A DNA stretch of 64,000 nucleotides from Phaffia rhodozyma (taxonomy: Eukaryota > Basidiomycota > Tremellomycetes > Cystofilobasidiales > Mrakiaceae), in assembly GCA_014706385.1 (NCBI GenBank), contig JACGZH010000003.1, positions 2,125,501 to 2,189,500 on the forward strand. Reading direction: 5' to 3'. The number at the start of each line of letters is the position of its first letter. The stretch's first letter is position 1. A program made the position numbers and the translations under genes. The notes under the pieces were generated by a model. It searched no databases and was not told the DNA's origin. It saw only the letters and a program-made list of their open reading frames with translations. Shown piece after piece: positions 36,045 to 48,878 of the stretch.

Positions 36045-38066
36045 ATGTCTGCTCCCCAAGAAACTACCAACGCCGTGAATGAGCCTGTCTCTTCGTCTCA
36101 GGCTGCTGCCCCCGAGGCTTCTACCCCTGCTCCCAAGGAGGATGGTGTGAAGGTTCGTTCATCTATCGATCTTGTATTTTCAACTTTGTGTTTCCTTCCT
36201 CTGTCGTCCACCGACTATCTAATGGTCAGACCGAAGATCTCATGGCTGGAGACCAGGAAGAAACTGATGGATCTGTCAAAGAAACGAGTGGAAAAGAGAT
36301 CAGTATCGGCAACGTCGCCACCGTGTCCCTTTCATCTCATCTTGCTGTCAATCCCACCCACTTCAATCGAACGCGACACGACCCTCCTCTCAACTGTACT
36401 CTCATCGATCGCATCCTTCGAGCGAAGCTAGATACCTTAGAAGACCTAACAGTTTGGGGTGTTCTCGCCACTCTTCTGATCTATTCTTGTCATCTCGTCC
36501 CTCCCTTTTTCCATCGCAAAAAAAGAACTTTTCTCTCTGGTCGATATCAAATAGGGTCACACTACCAAGCAGCTCCTAACATCATGGTTTCTGATATTTC
36601 TCTTCCCCATAGGTCTTCGCGGGTAACCTCAGCTACAAGGCGACTGACCAGGACCTCAAGTCGCTGTTCGAGCCTGTTGGTGGCGAGATGTATGTTGATC
36701 GTCTCCTGGTCATCTTCTCTCTACACTTCAAGTGGAAGAGATTCATGCTGATCTTTTTTTCGTACCTTTTCTTACAGTGTGTCCGCTCAGATTGTCTTCC
36801 GAGGACAGCGATCCTCCGGCTACGGGTTTGTTACCTACAAGTCGACCGAAGAGGCCGAGAAGGCTGTTCAGGCCTTGAACCAGAAGGGTTGGTTCATTCT
36901 CTCCTGCTTTTCGCACACTTTAGTCTTGACAGATCGTTGACCACAATCGTTCCTTGAACCTTAAAGATGTGGAGGGCCGAGCCATCGTTGTCGAGCTTGC
37001 CCGACCTTCGCAGCCCAAGGAGAAGAAGCCTCGAAACAAGAAGCCGGCAACTCCTCGAGGACGACCTGCCCGAGCCGAGGATGCTGTTGACGGCGAGGAG
37101 ACTGAAGGTGCTGAGGCCTCGACGGCTGAGGGAGCTACCGTTCCCAAGACCAAGAAGGTTCGTTTGACCCTTTTAGCTTACCGATTGGCTCAGCATCGAG
37201 ATGAAGACGTGTTGACGCTTCTTTCATATGGGTATATGCGTATGTAGCGACCTAACAAGAAGCGAGGAAAGAAGACTGCTGCCACTGTCGAGGGTGAATC
37301 CTCTCAGACTGATGCTGCTCCTGCCGAGGGTGAGGCTGAGGCTCCTAAGACTGCCCGACGAAAGAAGGCCACTCCTTCGACCCGAATCGATGATGAGTCC
37401 GGAGACGCTGCCCCCCGAGCCAAGAAGGAGCGAGCTCCCAGAGCTCCCAGAGAGCCTCCTACTGGAGAGCCCCACAAGACTCTCGTCTTTGTACGCTCTG
37501 TTTCCTGAGAATCATTGCGCACTGCCCTTGACAGACTACTAATCCTGCGGCCTGCACTCTGTTGCCTTCTGTTCATACTACTGTTAGGTTGCCAACCTTC
37601 CCTTCTCCATGGACGACGAAGGTCTTCACAAGCTCTTCACCGAGTCTGGAATGTAAGTCGTTGGCAAAATTCTTTGTCTGAATATTTCCTTTCCCTTGAT
37701 TTGACTTGTATCATGTGTTTACTCGTGTTTCTCCCTCTAGCTCTGTTGCCACTGCTCGAATTGTTAGGAGGCAGTTTGGTGTGAAGCGATCCAAGGGATT
37801 CGGGTTTGTCGACACTACCTCCACCGAGGAGCAGCAGAAGGCTTTGTCTATCGACGGCAAGGATCTAGATGGCGTGAGTTTTCCTTTTTATATATAACAA
37901 ATTTAGTTCTCTATCGTCTCACTTCTTGTATCGTATACTCACCATATCTTTCTTGCACACCAAATAGCGAAACATCGCTGTCAAGGTTGCTCTTGACTCC
38001 CAGCGAGATCCTGAGAACCCGCTTCCTCCTGCTTCTGAGACTGCCGAGCCTGCTGCTTCCTCCTAA
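36045..38066 (+). CDS. Two-RRM RNA-binding protein
   Basis: The product starts MSAPQETTNAVNEPVSSSQA (36045), an acidic/Ala-rich leader. RRM1 follows with RNP2-like VFAGNLSYKATDQDLKSLFE and RNP1-like SSGYGFVTYKSTEEAEKAV. A charged linker holds PSQPKEKKPRNKKPATPRGR and NKKRGKKTAATVEGE. RRM2 has TLVFVANLPFSMDDEGLHKL and RSKGFGFVDTTSTEEQQKA, and the tail ends ETAEPAASS at 38064-38066. Linker composition (Lys/Arg-Pro-Ala alternating with acidic runs) recalls nucleolar or ribosome-biogenesis RRM proteins, but I cannot name an orthologue. The codon choice is strongly biased to C- and G-ending codons (GCC, GAG, AAG), unlike the neighbours, suggesting high expression. The second small exon (TEDLMAGDQEETDGS, near 36228-36275) and its 3' splice are uncertain. 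Confidence 0.82.
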
Positions 38067-38870
38067 ATTGCTTAGTCTCGTGACTTGCTCCCCTTGGTAC
38101 TCTGTCTTGTTTCCTCTCTTCCTTATACCGTTTTACCTCTTGTGCATCGTTTTATGTTTCGTTGGATTCCCCTTATCAGCTTTTCTTTACTGCCTTTCCT
38201 GTGTTTTGACGTTGTCTCCATCAGCATATAAATCTTCAACTTGGGCTTTTTCTCTTCTTATACATTTCAATCCTCTAGTTTCTACCACCAACGAATCATT
38301 CTATCTTGCACAATCTCCTTGTGATGTAGCGTTAAAATCTTGCGCTCTATCCTCTTCCGCTTCTTAGCTTCAGCTCTCTGTGTCTCTCTCTTACCCCTAT
38401 CCCATAGTATCAATTTTTGTAACAAGACACCATATCCTTCGCCATTTTTCTCATCTTTGTTTTTTTTTTCCACATTCGGTCTCTTTGTTTGCTGTTGCTG
38501 TAGCGGAATTGCCTGCCTCTGGTTGTTGAAATGAAAGTTGAAAGATGACTTGGTCTGGGGATGAACAAGAAAGCAGAAGAGATATTTGAAAAAGAAAGTC
38601 GAACGATGACGGTTCCGGATACCCAACGAAAGAACAGCAAAGCTCACAAGGATTTACTCCAACACATCCATTTCGCCTCTCCTCTCTCTGTCCATCTTAT
38701 TGCTCTCGACATCAAACATAGCTTCCTTCTCGAGAAGATCTACTGGTCCATCGTATTGACATCCGTGTGACCCTGTTTTTGAACGATAGTCGAAGGCCAA
38801 TAACATCGAAGGACGAACTCTCTCCGAGTATCGACTCCCCAAAGGTTCAGATGGTAAACCCTCAATCAGA
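38067..38870. other. Intergenic region between RRM and START-domain genes
   Basis: About 800 bp between two plus-strand genes. The first 450 bp are T/C-rich with a T-run near 38460, consistent with a 3' UTR. The rest is mixed and presumably promoter. I see no gene or RNA here. Confidence 0.45.
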
Positions 38871-41800
38871 TGGTCAGAAGTGAGCCTTTCTCGTTGATGT
38901 CGATACCCATCCCATGGACATTTGTTGCTCTCCCTATTCTGTTCTCTACGTTCAGATCTGTGTCTCGTCATTTTTGAATTCGTCTTTCAGTCTGTTCTCT
39001 AACGTACATCCTTCTCTCCTTTCGCGACGTGTTGCTGCTCAGACTTCTCGAATCGTATACGTCCACCCTCCACACTTCCACCGCATACTTTCGAGCTCTC
39101 CTGGCATCCTCATCCTCTCAATCTTGGAAGAAGGTCACCCTCCCTAATGGCTCCTCATCGTCATCGCCATCGTCATCATCATACTCTACTGTAGCGTCCT
39201 CTACTAGTTCAACTATCGGGACGGGTACTGGTGCTGCCGTTGGCTCATCTGCCGGTACGTCGATCGGTGGTCCTTCGTCGTCAGCATCAGGAAAGGCCAG
39301 AAGCCTGTCAGAAGGAGCTGTCCAGCTTCACAAGAGGAGCGTTAAGGGTGGAGAAGTATGGAGGGCCATGCTTGAGGTCGAAACCGGGGAAGACGACGAC
39401 GAGGGCCTACAGGCCGAGGCATTCAGAGCGCTCTTGGGTACAGCAGAGGTCAGGTGCGCATGTGAGTGTGGTCGTTTTTCTTTTCCCCTTCCTTTCTGTT
39501 TCTTTTGAGACCAAGTATAGGAGTTTGAAGTCGAGTCTGATCAGCTTTGAAAAATGGCGTGGATCGAACTCTAGGGGATAGTATGGTCGAATCAGCAAAC
39601 ACGGTCGAACACCTAGATTGTGAGACTCGAATTGTCAGAACGGCCTACAAGCTTGGATGGCCTTCCAGGTATGTCTTTCTGGCTACCTAATCTTGTCAGG
39701 AATTTTCAGAACGAGACTCTGTGATCTTGATCCTGATGTTGTGATTTATGTTTCATCTGCTGGCTTGAACGTCTCAGTCCAAGAGATACCATCACAATCT
39801 CCAAAACGTTCAGCGATGCGCAGACAGTCATCAATATTTCGACTTCCCTTCCCCGTTCGCCAGATGAACCGGCCTATCTACGACCTGCACCTCCCTATGT
39901 CCGGGCGACGGTCTCTCTTCTCGCGTTCTGTGTTCAATTTCCTCCTTCCAAATCTGATACCCTACCTCTACCAAGTGGCGGGAGTACTATGAGCGGGAAT
40001 CGAGTTCAACTAACGTGTTTTTGGCAATGGAACCCAAGAGGAACTTGGGCCGTAGGTTCCAGTATCGGCGCGCATCTCCCGGACTTGCTTTCAAATCTCG
40101 TCGATCAAGCTCGAGGAAACGGTGGAAACATTCCTCTGCTCACCGCGTGTGGCAAAGATGTCAGCTTGAGTTCAAGCGGGTTTGACAGAGGAAGAGACAC
40201 ATTATCGATCGAGTACGCAGTCGTACACCAAGAAGACGAAAATGAAATCAAATCCGTCGACGACAAAGGGAAGGACGACGGCACACGAAGAACGGTAGAG
40301 TTTGATGTACCTTCTTCCCAAGGATGGAGAATTCAAATTTCTGTCAAATCCTATCTGGCTGCCGAGACAGATCCGGGTTTATCCTGGGAGGCCATCATTG
40401 GCAAGCCGCCTCCCGCTCTAGCTCCTACGGGCGTGAACCCATCGTCCGTTCGCCCACTCTTGCTGAGAGTAACCCATCCACCGCTCTCGGATCCTTCTCA
40501 ACTCTCTCGATTCAAAGTCTCAATTGCGAGGGATCCGTCGAGTCGAACGATCCGAATCAATGGCATCCCGCAAGTCGTCAAGGATCTGACAGTCAAACAA
40601 GCCGGAGGAATCTCCGGAGAGGCGAACAAGAGGCTCTCTAGAGGATTCGGAGGAGATGATACTGCCAGTCTGAGCGGGGTGTCTTTAAGGACGATGGAAA
40701 CAGTGGACAGCGGACTGGGTGGAAGCACACCCTTTAATGGAGTGGTTGGCAACGGAGAAAAGAGGAAGGGAAGGTCAGAAAAGGCTGAGAGAGGAGTGGC
40801 TGGGTTCATTAAAAGAAGCTACATCTGTACGTTTGTCCTCTCAGTCTTTGCCTTGGATTTGACTCAACATGAGCCTGGTGTTGATATTTTCGAGTTGGGA
40901 ATATCGGCTATCTATTAAGATTTTACTTCACTACTCCAAGAACCGGAAGCCAAATGGAAACCGATCCTTGAAGCCAGTCAAGGTGTATCTGTCCATCAGT
41001 TGGACTCGTTAGATCCCACACTAGTCGTATATCGGGCAGAAGCTGTGTTCGTTGGCGTAGGCATCTGGGATCTCCTGGCAGCTATTAACAGCCCAGGGGC
41101 GAGGGCTGCTTGGGACAAGACGTTTGATGATGCAATTCTATTGGAGGACGTGAACGAGTTGAGCGAACTTTGGTGGTGGAAATCTAAGGCAGCCTGGCCT
41201 GTCGCGTACGTAGCTTGCTATTGCTCCTCATTTACTCCCATCATGCTAGTTGCATCGATCGATTAATATCAACACCTTTCCTCACCTTTCCCTACCCCCT
41301 CGAACCAATAGCGCCAGGGACAGTGTCGTTCTCAAAACAATCTACAAGTCACCTACGAGTGTCCATATATTTTCTTTCTCGACAGATGATCGAGGGTTGT
41401 TTCCTGCAATTCCTGCTTCTGAATCAGGTATTATTCGAACCCAAGTTGATCTGCAAGGCTGGTCAATTGAAGCTCTATCACCGACGACAACTCAGGTTAC
41501 GTTGCTCGAGCAGTCGGATCCTAAGGGTTGGTCGAACAAGACATCAATCCCACAAACGATGGCTACTGGTACGTTTCATCATGTTTCAATCGAGCTAGCT
41601 GTTGACTTGAGAATGACCATGAAAATAATCATTACTACAACCAAACAATCATAGCTCTGGCTGGAATAGGCTCGTTCACAATAAAGTCTGGGGGTCCACC
41701 TGTAGTCACTCGGCTTAGCCATGCCAAGGTACTCAATTCAAGGTTTGATCTTGAGAAATCAGTATTCCGCGTCGAGTATCAGCCTGCTTCCTGGCGGAAA

Positions 41801-44800
41801 TCCAACATCGTCTCTGGTCTATCAACATTACCCAGCGAATCTCTAAGTGAGCCTTCGGAGGATTCGAACGTATCGTCGAAAGCTAGTTTCAATGAGCCAG
41901 AAATTGGTCCGGTACCAAACGTGGAGTGTGAAATTCGATGCGACTTCGACACTTGGTCGAATAGCCTGAAATTAGTGATCGATCCTCCGCCTCAATCGGT
42001 TTCGTGTCTCCGACGACATCGACTCTCAGCTGGAGGTGGTGGAGGATGGATCACTATCGAACATGACGCCGTCGTTTTGGGGGAGGAGCATGTGTTGATC
42101 ATCGTCTCAAAAGGAACGTCGAGTGCAAAAGACAAGAACGTTGTTACTGTGAATGGAACAAAGATTAAGGTCGATGTAGAGGAGTTGCCGGAGACCGAGG
42201 TGAAACTACTCTCCAAACAAAAGAGGACGAAACCGAACCGAACTCCATTGGATCGCCCTCCAGTGATGGGGGTGATCCGACGTCGCCGAATGACGGGTGA
42301 TTTTGAAGACCCCAATTTGTCAACAGTGTCGATCAAGAACCCATCAAGGGTAGCGCAAACGTTGACCGCATATAATCCAGTCTTCTCTGCTTTGGGAAAC
42401 ACTATTCCTCAGATGGCGACGCCTTTCAGCCGCCTTTGGTTCACTCCAAATGCCAACTCTTCTCATGTCACTCCTCCTCCACCATCTGTCGGTACGACCA
42501 TTCCGGCCCCTCCATCCACTCATGCGATGCAACCCGCACTGGAGGTTCTTGATGTCGTTCGACAGCTCTACTTTCAGCGGCTTGATCCGGAACTCTGGAC
42601 GTCGACTACTGAGAAAGATGGTTTGGTTGTGAGCAAACGAAACGTACCTTCTCTTTCAACAGCCCATGCGGTTTATCGTGCGTCTAAAGTGTTCCAAGGG
42701 TCAACCGCGGAGGACGTGTCAAGCGTCGTCTCAAACGGTAGCGCCAGACCGAGTTGGGATGACAGATTCGAATCGTCCGTTTCTTTAGAATCATACGGCA
42801 ACGGGTGCTCCACCTCATTTTATACCTCAAAGTGTGCTTTTCCGTTCAGGAACAGAGGGTTCTTTGTCTCTACGGTATCAGCTCAAGGAGAGCACACGGG
42901 CGCTCCGTCAACACCTATCGGATTGGGCCCTTCGACTAGTTCATCGACATCAACTCTGTTTCTGGTCTCGGCGTCATACCCTCAGAGTGCGGCTTCTAAG
43001 TTTGCTATCGAAAAGCTGAATCCGGATGGACTTCCTATTGGTCGGCTACTGTTGGAAGGTTGGGTTATGGAGGTGGGTCTACTCATGGATGTTGATATAT
43101 ATTCAACTGCAAGCTGATGTTTTCATTTTCTATTCGGATATAGACTTTGGATCCCTACGGAAATGAACAGTACACCATCCCTTCAACTCGATGCACTTAC
43201 TATTCTGCTATCGATTACACTGGCTCGATTCCTTCCGTTGTTAATTCTTCAATCAACACCTCTCTACCTAAGATTCTTCTCAGTCTAGAGTCTTATCTCA
43301 AGGCCCAGCCTTGTGCTCCTTTAGTTCGGTTTCCCCCGGCTGGCTTGAAACTAAGTAACCTTCAATCGGATATTGCTACTCCCACCTCAAATTCAAACAA
43401 GAACGAACGATGGTCGCTTTCTGACGTAAACGAAGAGAATATACTGCTCAATCACTCTCTAGATCCTATCGAACAAGAATATCGGTTGACGATTCTCATT
43501 AGGCCTCAGTTGGAAGAATACAAGCGAGGCCAAAGCACTCCTCGAAGACTGCCTCTGCCTGATTCACGCGCGGGCCCTTCGATACCAAGATCGGTATCAA
43601 TGAGACTTCCTTCGCCGGATAGCCCAGAAGCCCTCCTAGACACAATCTCATCCGATTCTTCAACTATTAAGACCATTCGTCCGGTCCCTAGTCTGTCCTC
43701 GATGTATTCATCAACTAGCTTGTCGTCGACAAAGACAATTGTAGGATCGCAACTGAAGAGTTTATCGGACTTGACAGATTTTGTCGTCGCAGAGTTCATT
43801 GTAGATACTGGTCAATTTCCAGCGGGATATAACGTCACCTCATCCGCCGTTGTAGGTGCTGATCCTGTAGCGTTACCTCCGCCATCCACAACTGTGACCG
43901 CATCGTCCGATCTTCCTATCCCTCCACCTCGCCTTCCCCTCCATCCTTCTCCTAATCTTAAGAAGCTCGTACTACCCTTCAGGACGGTCATCGTTGCTCT
44001 CCCGCCTTCGATTCTCCATTCTGCTTCCTTGACTCCTGTTCGACCGAGCAGGAAGCATCTTGTTCGGATCACGCTTCCTACCACACATCACCTTCAACCC
44101 CCATTACAAGATCCACTGCGGGATGCATCGAAGACGGAGCCTTCCAAGCCTAATTGGTTAAAAACGTTAGAGCTGAAGGGCGCTATAGTGGAGATTGGAG
44201 TAGATCGATTAGCAGGACAGGCTTATGATGAACCAGACCAGATCTTGGTCACAGTGGAGGGATCTATGACTCAGGTATTAGGAAGAGATGCTGTTTCGGG
44301 TATAGGATCGCCTTCAGCTTCGCTCCATGTGGAGCCAGATGAAATTCGGTTCAGCCAGTGGCCCAAACTCGAACGGTTCGGTTTTTGTTATAATTTGTAT
44401 CGTGTCCCATCATTGCATAGTAGACAAACACTAATTCTTTCAATTTGTATGTCATTAAACTAGATTATCTGAGCCATTAGACGCAGCTCTCACACCGGCA
44501 TCTACGGACACACATCTGTCTCTTCCTTCTTCACTCTTGAATCCCATCGCTGTTGCAGAGGACCTCCTGCCGATACTCGCTACTGCATTGGAGCTAATCA
44601 CGGACGACAATCCTGCCACGGCTCCTGAATCCACGGAAGAGGAGGATACACCCACTGAGATCGGGGATACCGCTACGGTACAAAGTTCCCCAGTAAGTTG
44701 CTTTTCTCAGACGACATATGATTCTGGCCGTCCACTGAACATTTCATTTATATTTTCTACATTAGGCTACACCTACTTTGCCACTTCGCAAAATCAGTAA

Positions 44801-45227
44801 CGCGTCTGCCCCTCTTTTCAACTTTTTTGGTCTTTCCCGTCGAGGCGGAGGAGAGGTCACGCCTACCAAGGAACACCCTAGCCAAGCCGCCACCCTACCT
44901 GCTATTCCAGAAAATTTGCCTCGCCCAACCTTACCTGCGCCTTCTCTCGCCTTGCGCTCATTCAAACAATATTCTCATACGGCGATTCCCGCCACGGTAT
45001 CTTTCCCAACGATGTTGTTCATAGCGTTCATCTCATTCCTCCTTGGTTCGCTTATCAGGTCTTTCTTCACTCCTACGGACTATGTCGTGTTCTTGGATGA
45101 ACGTGATCGAGAACCGATCGCTCAGAGATTTGTCGAAGAATCGTGGAAGGAGATTGTAAGACTTGTGGAATGGAAGGGGGTTTGGTGGGGAGATGATTTC
45201 GTACTAGCTGTTGTCAGACGGTCATGA
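38871..45227 (+). CDS. Very large protein with two START-like lipid-binding regions and a C-terminal membrane anchor
   Basis: Conserved blocks appear in order. LLESYTSTLHTSTAYFRALL opens a leader. A low-complexity Ser stretch and RGTWAVGSSIGAHLPDLLSN follow. A first START-type region spans about 40930-41760 (WKPILEASQGVSVHQLD, VVYRAEAVFVGVGIWDLLAA, WWWKSKAAWPVAARDSVVLK, LQGWSIEALSPTTTQVTLLE). A Cys-containing beta region comes next. The second START-like region spans about 42530-43350 (RASKVFQGSTAEDVSSVVSN, YTSKCAFPFRNRGFFVS, PIGRLLLEGWVME, TRCTYYSAIDYTGSIPSVVN). Near the end a hydrophobic helix TMLFIAFISFLLGSLIRSFF precedes a short tail ending at 45227. This suggests a membrane-anchored lipid-transfer protein. 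More than 1,500 residues in about nine exons. The 5' end is uncertain: the ATG at 38871 joins in frame to the LLESY exon through a weak GTTCAG donor. Confidence 0.72.
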
Positions 45228-45613
45228 TCCTGTAATGAAAACACTTGGAATTCACTTCTTTTGTCTTGTTTATCTCTAATTTTTGTTGATGTAGTGTCTG
45301 CTTTGATACGATAATAGCGATATGTGGTAGCGGATGTAGTAAACACTGATGAATAACGACCTTGCTCTCTTTTGCCTTTGCCGATGGGGTTGGCTCCTTT
45401 TGATCATATACCATTCAATTTATTTATCCTGACAAAAAACTGGATCCAAGAACAAACTCAGAGACGAGCGTACATATGGATGAGGAGAACTGGAAGAAGG
45501 CACATACTCATGGTTTCAAATGAGTTGTCAGATAGAAACCATGTACTTGAGGAGGAGCATGCCGTGATTTCAAGATAGGGCAACAGTAGATAGAAAGATG
45601 GCCCAGAGTAAAA
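45228..45613. terminator. Convergent 3' region between START-domain and SYLF genes
   Basis: These 386 bp separate two stop codons facing each other. The left part is T-rich on the plus strand (TTTATCTCTAATTTTTG near 45270). The rest shows no gene pattern; the short frames found here are not supported. It should contain both polyadenylation sites. Confidence 0.45.
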
Positions 45614-48152
45614 TCATAGCTTGACATCATGTAACTCTGACTCGTGTGCGTCTTGAACGACCGCATCAAAAGGCGGCGGCGGGGATGAGGAGCGAGGTAA
45701 TGGTATTCCGTTCTCCTCTTTGACCTGATCTGTCGTCTCTGATGAAGGTAATGCGCTCGGTATTTCTGGACCTAGGAGATCTGTTTCCGTCTCTGTTTCT
45801 GGTGCAAGTTCCGGGTGAGCGAGTCCCTCGGTCGAGGTCGAAGCTTGGATTGGTTTTCGCGAAGGTAGAGGAGGAGGAATGGATCGTTTCGGTAACGCCG
45901 GAGCGTTCTGTTTCCCCTCTTTCTCTGCTGCATCCACGACTTCTTGATGATCGGCTAAAGCCGCATGGACTCGGGAGGGTAACGGAGGGGCCGAGATGGG
46001 GACGACGTTGACTTCGACATCTTGCTCTGGTCCATCTCCGATCCTTACATTCTCTAATTTTCGACTCAAGAGATGTCCATCACTCGCGTCCAGTGTCTTG
46101 TCTAATTCTCCGGAACGCTGTTCAACCTCATTGACTTCCCCGCTCCAACCTTCCTTCAAACGTTTTCTCTCACCTTCCCTGATGACAAATTGCTCAACCT
46201 CCTCACCATCAGGATCCCTCACCCAAGCTTCATCAGAAGCAGTCGGCGTCGGCGGTAGCTTCAGGATCTCACCGTCCTCAAGAATAAGTGTATCAGGTAT
46301 TTCGGGCACAAGCTCCACAACGTCCAAAGTGGAATGTTTGAGAGTTTGCGCTCGACCGGATGTGGCTTCTTGTAGAGCGATTTGAAGAGATTTTGCTTCG
46401 TAGGGGACTTTGACTCGGCCAGAAAGGATATCAGCTGCTTTGATTCTGAGGAAAAGTTGTATGTGCGTGGACGAGAGGAAGAAAAAAAAAGGAGGGGAGA
46501 AGCATAAGAAAGTTCAGATAGCTGGCATTGACTGAAGTATCAACCAGGATTGAGTACTCACCCTGGCCAGTTGTACATCTACATAGTGAGGTACAAGCAA
46601 GGTGTTTGGGTGTGCGCTTAGCGATGAATTTAAAACTATCACATAATTTGAAAAAAAAACCCATAACTAACCCTGGCGTTCTCATCTGTATTGGCAAGTC
46701 AAAAAAGTAAATGTTGTTAGCGTTGTACGCCCCTGTTGTCCATCCCAAAAATAAGGAAAGGAAGGAATCATCCACTCATCCCTCAGACTTACCGAATCGA
46801 TCGACAAACACTTGGCCGACTAGCTGGACGCCTGCGTAGAATCCTCTACTGTTCACGTACGAAAACACTGCTGCTTTCTCCAAACCAGCTTCTACGGCTG
46901 CGCCTGCTCCGTATGGACCGACGGCCAATCCGATGTCTGTTCCTAGGGTAGCTTTGTGGGTCGAAAACGAAGCGAGGGCGGATGGCGTTCGAATGACGAG
47001 AATAGCATCGTATATGTCGACTCCAATCTGTAGAGCAGAAGACGATTGGAAAGAAAACGGTCAGAAACGTAAGGTTTAGAAGAGAGCAGGAAGGAGGGAA
47101 AGAAAAGTAAAGATAGATACCATGAAGCCTGAGTTTGGATCGAACGAAGAGATTATCACTGTCAGAGAGACACACAACACAAGTCTGACAGATCCTGATG
47201 ATGAAACCTTGCTCACCTGTGGTCAAGTTGTTGGGCGACATGGCCGATGGCGCTGACCAACCTGCATATGGAGATCACGAACCTTAAACATGCTCAGCAT
47301 TCATTCCAGGAATGATCATCAAAAAGAAAGCACGCAACACGAGAAAAATGCACTGACTTCCGTCAGATAACTTGGCTACTACGATGCCTGCTCCACCGGC
47401 ACCTCCAAGAGGCGCAAGGCCGGAACGGAAGGCGGTGAAGATCGCAAGACCGCATGCCTGCTGTATGATCTCTGGAGGAATCTTTCGGAACACCCGACGG
47501 GGCTTTTTCTTGCCTTCAATTTCGACAGTTTCCTCTTGTGCGATTCCATCCACTGAGATTCATTATAGAGAGGAGGAGAAGAGCGAAATTTAAGAGGGAT
47601 ATACTTTCAGTTCAGATCGTAGACAATGGTGGCTGATAGCTGAGACAGAAAGATAGTGAAGCCGAACCTGTGAACGATCGCAAGATCTGAGCGCACTTTT
47701 CTATTTCCTGAAACGAGGGAGTCCCGATATCTCGAACGATGAGCTTTTGTGAAGATGGATTCCAGAGATACGACTGAAAAGGCTAGCTCACCTGAGGGAA
47801 ATCACCTGTGGTGGGCCAAAACCTCTTCCCACCGACCTGAGGGAAGCATGTGCGAATCATGTTCGGATTAACCCGTGAGAATGACAATCATCAGTCAGAG
47901 CCTTCCTTTGGACATACCCTCCGGACGCCAGAGAGGTATCCTCAGACTTGAAAAGCGTACCTTCTCAGAGACCCCATTAATCCGGACACCTGCCCAGTCC
48001 GACACCTGGATCGTCTTCTCCATCGCTGCCATCCCCCAAGTCTTTCCTTTCGCTTTCCATGTAGAGTTCGCGGGCGCAGCTGAGCCCGTTGAAAATTTCG
48101 GCACTGGCCCGGGGACCGTTCGTGTAGGAGGAGGAGGAGGAGGCTGAGACAT
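45614..48152 (-). CDS. SYLF/Ysc84-domain protein with proline-rich tail
   Basis: The N-terminus (start 48152) reads MSQPPPPPPTRTVPGPVPKF, then NSTWKAKGKTWGMAAMEKTI. After several exons come EKCAQILRSFT, KIPPEIIQQACGLAIFTAFR, SGLAPLGGAGGAGIVVAKLS, WSAPSAMSPNNLTTG, VDIYDAILVIRTPSALASF, LGTDIGLAVGPYGAGAAVEA and AVFSYVNSRGFYAGVQLVG. This is the SYLF (DUF500) domain of yeast Ysc84/Lsb3 and human SH3YL1, which binds phosphoinositides and bundles actin at endocytic sites. The domain is followed by acidic, disordered sequence with two PPLPSR class-II SH3-ligand motifs (near 45870 and 45985) and ends HDVKL at 45614. Unlike Ysc84 there is no C-terminal SH3 domain. A role in cortical actin and endocytosis is inferred, and fits loosely with Arp2 a few kb away. 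Confidence 0.86.
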
Positions 48153-48878
48153 CTATGTGTCCGTGTGTATCTGTGGGTGTGCCTAGGTGAGTGTGTCTAT
48201 GCTGTTGCTGCTGGTGGGATGGTGTGATGATGAGTTGGGGCGTGAATGCAAGCGAGATAGTGATAAAGTATGGAGCGACGCGGTGAAGAACGACGGGCCA
48301 ACTGAGATATACTTAACTTAAATTTGATACCTTACGTATGATCCGCGGGATGTCTTATCTCTTGATCTAACCCCAGATTTGACCATGAAAGCCCATGTAT
48401 GTCCATAAAACCCCAGATACTCAAAAGTGAACTTCGTGAAACCGTAGAACAATCATCCAACATGATGGATGATCGTCCAGTTCCGTTTCGTTCAACATCC
48501 CTGAAACTTTCCTTTCGCTTCTTCCGAGTAGAAGACTCGAGACTGGGGAAGGGAAGCGGGGAGAAGGTTGCGTTGTATATATAGACTGTTTCCTTCTCTT
48601 CTACTTCTTGTCCTCATCCATCCTCTATATCTCACTCCCCCCTCCCCTACCATCCTTCCCTTATACGTGTATCACTGGTTGACATCTCGCCTCACCTCTC
48701 GTCCTTGATTCCCTCCCGTAAAGTATCGCTAGCCGAGCTTTTCTCAAACTTCTCACATTCTTTACCCGCGCTACCCCCTTTGAACTCTCCACCGTCAGAG
48801 CAAATTGCAAGAACAGACTCAAAACCTGAATCCTAACGAAAAAAAAGAAACAAAAAAAGAAAAGAAACATATATCAAG
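48153..48878. promoter_or_regulatory. Divergent promoter, SYLF gene / small secreted protein, with TATA box
   Basis: 726 bp between divergent start codons. A clear TATATATA lies at 48576-48583, about 295 bp before the small secreted protein ATG, followed by a long C/T-rich leader (48585-48800) and an A-rich stretch immediately before the start. That order (TATA, pyrimidine tract, A-rich context) is typical of regulated or highly expressed fungal genes. No sharp core signal is visible on the SYLF side. Confidence 0.55.

Noticed and set aside
35742..36059. Minus-strand frame overlapping the RRM-gene start
   Set aside because: It is antisense to the promoter and first codons of a well-supported gene, with Gly/Lys-rich composition and no family resemblance.
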